Origin: Spirochaetaceae bacterium
GTDB lineage: Bacteria > Spirochaetota > Spirochaetia > Treponematales > Breznakiellaceae
DNA: 6,838 nucleotides
NCBI GenBank assembly: GCA_031265015.1
Contig: JAISDG010000081.1
Coordinates: forward strand, 1-6,838
Direction: 5' to 3'
The notes below the pieces were generated by a model that had not been told where the DNA came from, searched no databases, and saw nothing but the letters and a program-made list of their open reading frames with translations. The position numbers and the translations under genes were made by a program. This document shows, piece by piece, positions 5,241-6,838 of the stretch. Position 1 is the stretch's first letter; each line of letters begins with the position of its first letter.

Positions 5241-5750
5241 CTACTCCCCAAACTTGTTAAAGGGTATAACATGCTGGGCCTGGCGGATGCTGAAGGCGGG
5301 AAATTTGTCGTCCCCCGCATCGGTGTTATCATCGGCCTCTTTGAAGTCAATTTCCTCCCGGGATTTCCCGTCGGTGTAAATATACGCCTTATAGTTTTCA
5401 TCGCCAGCGTTATCGGCTATAAGCAGGATTAACCAAAACCTGCCCGCCCCGTTCCAGGGGGTATTCAACTCGAACCACTCCAGGGTAAAGGCGGCGGAAC
5501 CGTTGGCGATCCGTACCCAGGTATCCCCGGAGTAGGCGATACAGGTATCATTTAAGCCGGCAAACCAGCCGGTAATGGAAGTACAAACCATGATCATCGC
5601 GTACTTGCCGTTCAGCGCCGGGTCTATCCTGTTCACGGTGATGCGCTTGGCGGTGTTTTGGCCGTAGCCGGACTGGGCGCCCAGAACCAGGACCAGCGCC
5701 GTCAGGGCGAGGATCCGGGGGATTCGAAAAAATCCGCAGCTTTTCTTCAT
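5241..5750 (-). CDS. Exported protein of unknown function (169 residues)
   Basis: The N-terminus has basic residues up to Arg12, a hydrophobic core (LALTALVLVLG) and a likely cleavage after GYG (position 30); there is no lipobox. The mature part begins QNTAKRITVNRID and includes NGKYAMIMVCTSITGWFAG (48-65), IANGSAAFTLEWF (81-93), WNGAGRFWLILLIAD (99-113), and NYKAYIYTDGKSREEIDF (119-136). The alternating hydrophobic pattern suggests a small beta-sandwich. The WxGxGxF and YKxY elements match the AT-rich lipoprotein at 2991-3500. I do not recognise a named family. A ribosome site (AAGGAGAG) overlaps the stop codon of the upstream 329-residue gene, 12 bases before this start, so the two are very probably co-transcribed and translationally coupled. 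Confidence 0.8.
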   Translation of the reverse strand: MKKSCGFFRIPRILALTALVLVLGAQSGYGQNTAKRITVNRIDPALNGKYAMIMVCTSITGWFAGLNDTCIAYSGDTWVRIANGSAAFTLEWFELNTPWNGAGRFWLILLIADNAGDENYKAYIYTDGKSREEIDFKEADDNTDAGDDKFPAFSIRQAQHVIPFNKFGE

Positions 5751-5762
5751 TGTTGTCTCTCC

Positions 5763-6752
5763 TTACTTTAGGCTGACGACCAGCTTCCCGATCTCTTCGG
5801 GGCCGGCATTCATCACTATGTAGATTTCCTCCCCGCCGGCCTTGACGGTAAAAACGTTAAAGTCTATTCCCAAAAGGTTGTTGCCGATGGGAAGGCCGTT
5901 TGTGTAGAAAGGCTCAAGCCGGACGGTTACATCCTGGTCCGTGGTATTTTGACAAACGAAAAAGGTACCGCCGCTGTCGCCGGGGTAGGCCGCGCCTATT
6001 TCGATAGCGCCCCCGGTCCTGTTCACGATGCCGCCGGAATTGTCTTCCAAAAGGCCGCCCAGCGCGCCCTTTGCCCTGCCCAGCAGGCCCTTGCCCTTTT
6101 GGAGCCAGCCGCCGGCTTTCTGCTTGGCCTTTTCCAGAAACGCCTCTCTGGAAGCGGCGTTCGACATCTCTTTTCTGGCCTGTTCCATCTCCTGCTGTAT
6201 CCGCTCGTACTGGGCTTCCAGTTCCGCCATGGACTGGGCGGTTTTTTTCTGGTAGTTCAGGGGGTAGGGGAAATCGTCTTCATCCACTTGGTCATTGCCG
6301 TTCAGGAACATGATGAATTGGCCGTCGTTGCTTAAGTATACGGTAATTTCGTTGACCCGCCGGTCCGCCACGTTGGATTTGGTTTTGCCGGTCAGCTTGA
6401 ACCCCCCGGAGTAGTATCCCCTTAGATCGGAGTTCTTGATGGTAGGGGCGGGTTCCCAGTTATCCACGGCCATTTCCTGGTAGCTTTCGTCCATCAGATC
6501 GTCCCAGCGGAACTTGTCCTGGCTGATAGCCACTGTGGAGCCGATGCCCACTTCGGTGGCATCCATCCATTCGCCGAAAAAGTATTCCGGTTCCAGGTCC
6601 GCATTAACCGCCTCTTCCGTTTCGGCGCCGCTGTCGTCAAAACCGTCCCTGGAATAGCTGTCCGTACTCCGGGAACCGCCGCCGCATCCCAAAAGTACCA
6701 CCGCGAAAAAGACCGCCGCGATTCCCCATACAAGAATTCCATGTTTCTTCAT
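5763..6752 (-). CDS. Lipoprotein with coiled coil and cationic amphipathic segment (329 residues)
   Basis: MKKHGILVWG leads into a hydrophobic core and lipobox LLGC, so Cys23 is the likely lipidated residue. A polar, acidic stretch (24-55) is followed by a beta-rich domain (about 56-165: FFGEWMDATEVG, KFRWDDLM, YYSGGFKLTG, VNEITVYLSNDGQFIMFLNG), loosely like a lipocalin-type barrel. Residues about 172-205 are rich in Glu, Gln, Ala and Arg and should form a coiled coil. Residues 208-235 carry seven Lys/Arg, no acidic residue, and many Gly and Leu. The last 85 residues (245-329) look like an Ig-like beta domain (GTFFVCQNTTDQDVTVRLE, LVVSLK). AAGGAG (6765-6760) lies seven bases before the ATG. 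It is the first gene of the envelope cluster in the window. Function unknown; a surface or periplasmic anchor is inferred. Confidence 0.85.
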   Translation of the reverse strand: MKKHGILVWGIAAVFFAVVLLGCGGGSRSTDSYSRDGFDDSGAETEEAVNADLEPEYFFGEWMDATEVGIGSTVAISQDKFRWDDLMDESYQEMAVDNWEPAPTIKNSDLRGYYSGGFKLTGKTKSNVADRRVNEITVYLSNDGQFIMFLNGNDQVDEDDFPYPLNYQKKTAQSMAELEAQYERIQQEMEQARKEMSNAASREAFLEKAKQKAGGWLQKGKGLLGRAKGALGGLLEDNSGGIVNRTGGAIEIGAAYPGDSGGTFFVCQNTTDQDVTVRLEPFYTNGLPIGNNLLGIDFNVFTVKAGGEEIYIVMNAGPEEIGKLVVSLK

Positions 6753-6838
6753 CTTTGTTCTCCTTAATAATTAACGTTTTCCGGCCTGCCATTTATGGCC
6801 GCACTTAAGGCAAATTAACTTTACTTTTTTCCGGCCCA
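6753..6838 (-). promoter_or_regulatory. Upstream region of the envelope cluster with a duplicated element
   Basis: This AT-rich leader precedes the 329-residue lipoprotein. AATTAAC...TTTTCCGGCC (plus-strand reading) occurs twice, at 6769-6786 and 6813-6836, with the TTTTCCGGCC parts exactly 50 bases apart. Between them lies an inverted repeat GCCAT-TT-ATGGC (6788-6799). These could be regulator sites, and a promoter for the cluster probably lies here or just beyond the edge. I see no clear -35/-10 pair. Confidence 0.35.

Noticed and set aside
1..6838. tRNA, rRNA, CRISPR array, transposase or integrase genes
   Set aside because: None seen on reading: no regular spaced repeats, no recognisable RNA gene and no mobile-element protein.

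Overview
The window looks like chromosomal DNA from a spirochaete, most plausibly a Treponema of the termite-gut or free-living type. This is inferred, not searched. The reasons are lipoproteins with loose spirochaetal lipoboxes and a 'CDNGTTPD' start to the mature chain, a secreted beta-helix protein with 'SGNxAxxGGGIY' repeats, strong AAGGAGG-type ribosome sites, and GC-rich genes interrupted by one AT-rich gene. One gene runs left to right at the left edge; everything else is on the minus strand, so the minus strand reads from right to left.

Left edge (3-871): the C-terminal part of a PTS ascorbate-type membrane permease (UlaA/SgaT family), converging on the minus-strand genes. Two overlapping terminator-like hairpins, one per strand, separate them. 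Minus-strand group 1 (848-2825), in transcription order: an N-terminal remnant of a SorE-like zinc-dependent sugar-phosphate dehydrogenase whose TGA overlaps the TTG start of an HD-domain phosphohydrolase, then a HAD phosphatase/phosphomutase, then a 57-residue small protein with its own good ribosome site. The short gaps suggest one cytoplasmic operon.

Minus-strand group 2 (2991-6752) is an envelope cluster. In transcription order it encodes a 329-residue lipoprotein with a coiled coil and a cationic glycine/lysine/leucine segment, a 169-residue exported protein, a 517-residue secreted right-handed beta-helix protein, and a 169-residue lipoprotein. All four have signal sequences. The last lipoprotein differs clearly from its neighbours: it is AT-rich and is flanked by two direct copies (48 and 55 bp) of the 3' end of the beta-helix gene. 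This suggests a cassette-like insertion, or replacement of a tandem beta-helix paralogue of which only the last codons remain. Its C-terminal half shares a WxGxGxF...GD..Y[KR]xY pattern with the 169-residue exported protein, so the cluster seems to hold two members of one small extracellular domain family.

The best leads are the repeat-flanked lipoprotein, the shared exported domain, the cationic segment in the 329-residue lipoprotein, the truncated dehydrogenase reading directly into the HD gene, and the 57-residue protein. No tRNA, rRNA, CRISPR array, transposase or integrase was recognised. No gene-free stretch exceeds 300 bases; the longest holds about 165 bases (2826-2990).
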